Shown here: positions 63,810-64,000 of the stretch, one piece after another
How positions within the stretch are numbered: position 1 is the first letter of the stretch
Layout: every line of letters begins with the position of its first letter
Assembly: GCF_025244725.1 (NCBI RefSeq)
Contig: NZ_CP104203.1
Coordinates: forward strand, 2,852,001-2,916,000
Source: Chryseobacterium oranimense
GTDB lineage: Bacteria > Bacteroidota > Bacteroidia > Flavobacteriales > Weeksellaceae
DNA: 64,000 bases
Direction of reading: 5' to 3'
Program-made: the position numbers and the translations under genes
The notes under the pieces: model-generated
Databases searched by the model: none
Told to the model about the DNA's origin: nothing
What the model saw: the letters and a program-made list of their open reading frames with translations, nothing else

Positions 63810-64000
63810 ATTTCTAATCTTCGCAGTACTTTTTTTAGCATTTGTTTCCTGCAATAATAAAAATAAAGAAGTAAGCGATCTGGATATGCTAAGAAACAGC
63901 AATAATATAAAAAGCTATCCGGCTGTACAGATGGACAGCATGCAGGCCATCAATTCCATTACAAAGCAGAAAGTACAGGAACTCCTGGATCTTTCTACCC
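63793..64000 (+). CDS. lipoprotein of unknown function (partial, runs off the right edge)
   Basis: ATG at 63793 in a different frame from the upstream gene, overlapping it by 17 bases. The first ~20 residues (KFLIFAVLFLAFVSCNN) form a lipoprotein signal with lipobox FVSC. About 69 residues are visible and the rest lies outside the window. Overlap with the membrane-anchored protein gene indicates co-translation. Confidence 0.75.
   Translation, partial: MKKINKFLIFAVLFLAFVSCNNKNKEVSDLDMLRNSNNIKSYPAVQMDSMQAINSITKQKVQELLDLST

Noticed and set aside
63342-63902. 186-codon minus-strand frame near the right edge
   Set aside because: Lies across the end of the membrane-anchored protein gene and the lipoprotein start, both better supported; its Phe/Ile/Leu-rich product is typical of antisense translation in AT-rich DNA.

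Overview
The window is a stretch of a Flavobacteriia chromosome, most likely Chryseobacterium or a close relative in Weeksellaceae. The grounds are: AT-rich DNA with A-rich leaders and almost no Shine-Dalgarno sequences; promoters of the Bacteroidota type (-33 TTG, -7 TAnnTTTG); many TonB-type outer membrane proteins; a CtlX-type hydrolase; and two short GG-leader peptides of the kind scattered through Chryseobacterium genomes. No rRNA, tRNA, CRISPR array or transposase was seen.

Layout. 1-9.3 kb: end of nadD, two small orphan genes, two tandem outer membrane beta-barrel proteins, a lipoprotein esterase, and a GH43/discoidin/FN3 glycosidase (minus). 9.3-15 kb, minus strand: CtlX and a second amidinotransferase-fold hydrolase on either side of a four-helix-bundle gene flanked by inverted repeats, then a small GG-leader peptide (plus), citrate synthase and enolase. 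15-20.2 kb, minus strand: a compact signalling locus. It holds a NarL-type response regulator, an unknown protein, a multi-pass membrane protein, a histidine kinase with no sensor domain, a trypsin/V8-like protease, and a three-TM protein with a C-terminal domain I assign to the prokaryotic YEATS (pYEATS) group. 20.8-34.7 kb, minus strand: the S10-spc-alpha ribosomal operon from rplC to rplQ, with secY, infA and rpoA. 34.9-42.4 kb: LysR/rhodanese/GNAT, then a GlpR-controlled glycerol operon (glpD-glpK-aquaporin-outer membrane barrel). 42.7-46.9 kb: three secreted proteins of unknown function. 46.9-50.2 kb: iron-related genes. 50.4-53.8 kb: the str operon rpsL-rpsG-fusA-rpsJ. 54-64 kb: assorted single genes (Dps, nicotinate phosphoribosyltransferase, a YciI-like protein, a second GG-leader peptide, RmuC, a SpoU methyltransferase, small lipoproteins).

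The most interesting part is 15.0-20.2 kb. Two promoters there, one before the response regulator and one before the protease, share the same architecture: a 20-bp palindrome AATTACAC-N4-GTGTAATT (the second copy matches at 18 of 20 positions), whose end overlaps a TTG -33 element, then exactly 20 bases, then GAAATTTG. This ties the two-component genes and the protease/pYEATS pair into one probable regulon. I suggest it is a stress- or invader-responsive membrane system. Its function is inferred from domains and layout only.

Other points of note are the 13-bp inverted repeats around the four-helix-bundle gene; heptad repeats (YAGAnnn) at two intergenic sites; a 12-bp perfect hairpin inside the spc operon; tandem 11-bp operators at the glpD start; separation of the str and S10 operons by about 16 kb; and several genes whose -7 box lies only 4-5 bases before the start codon, which suggests leaderless mRNAs.
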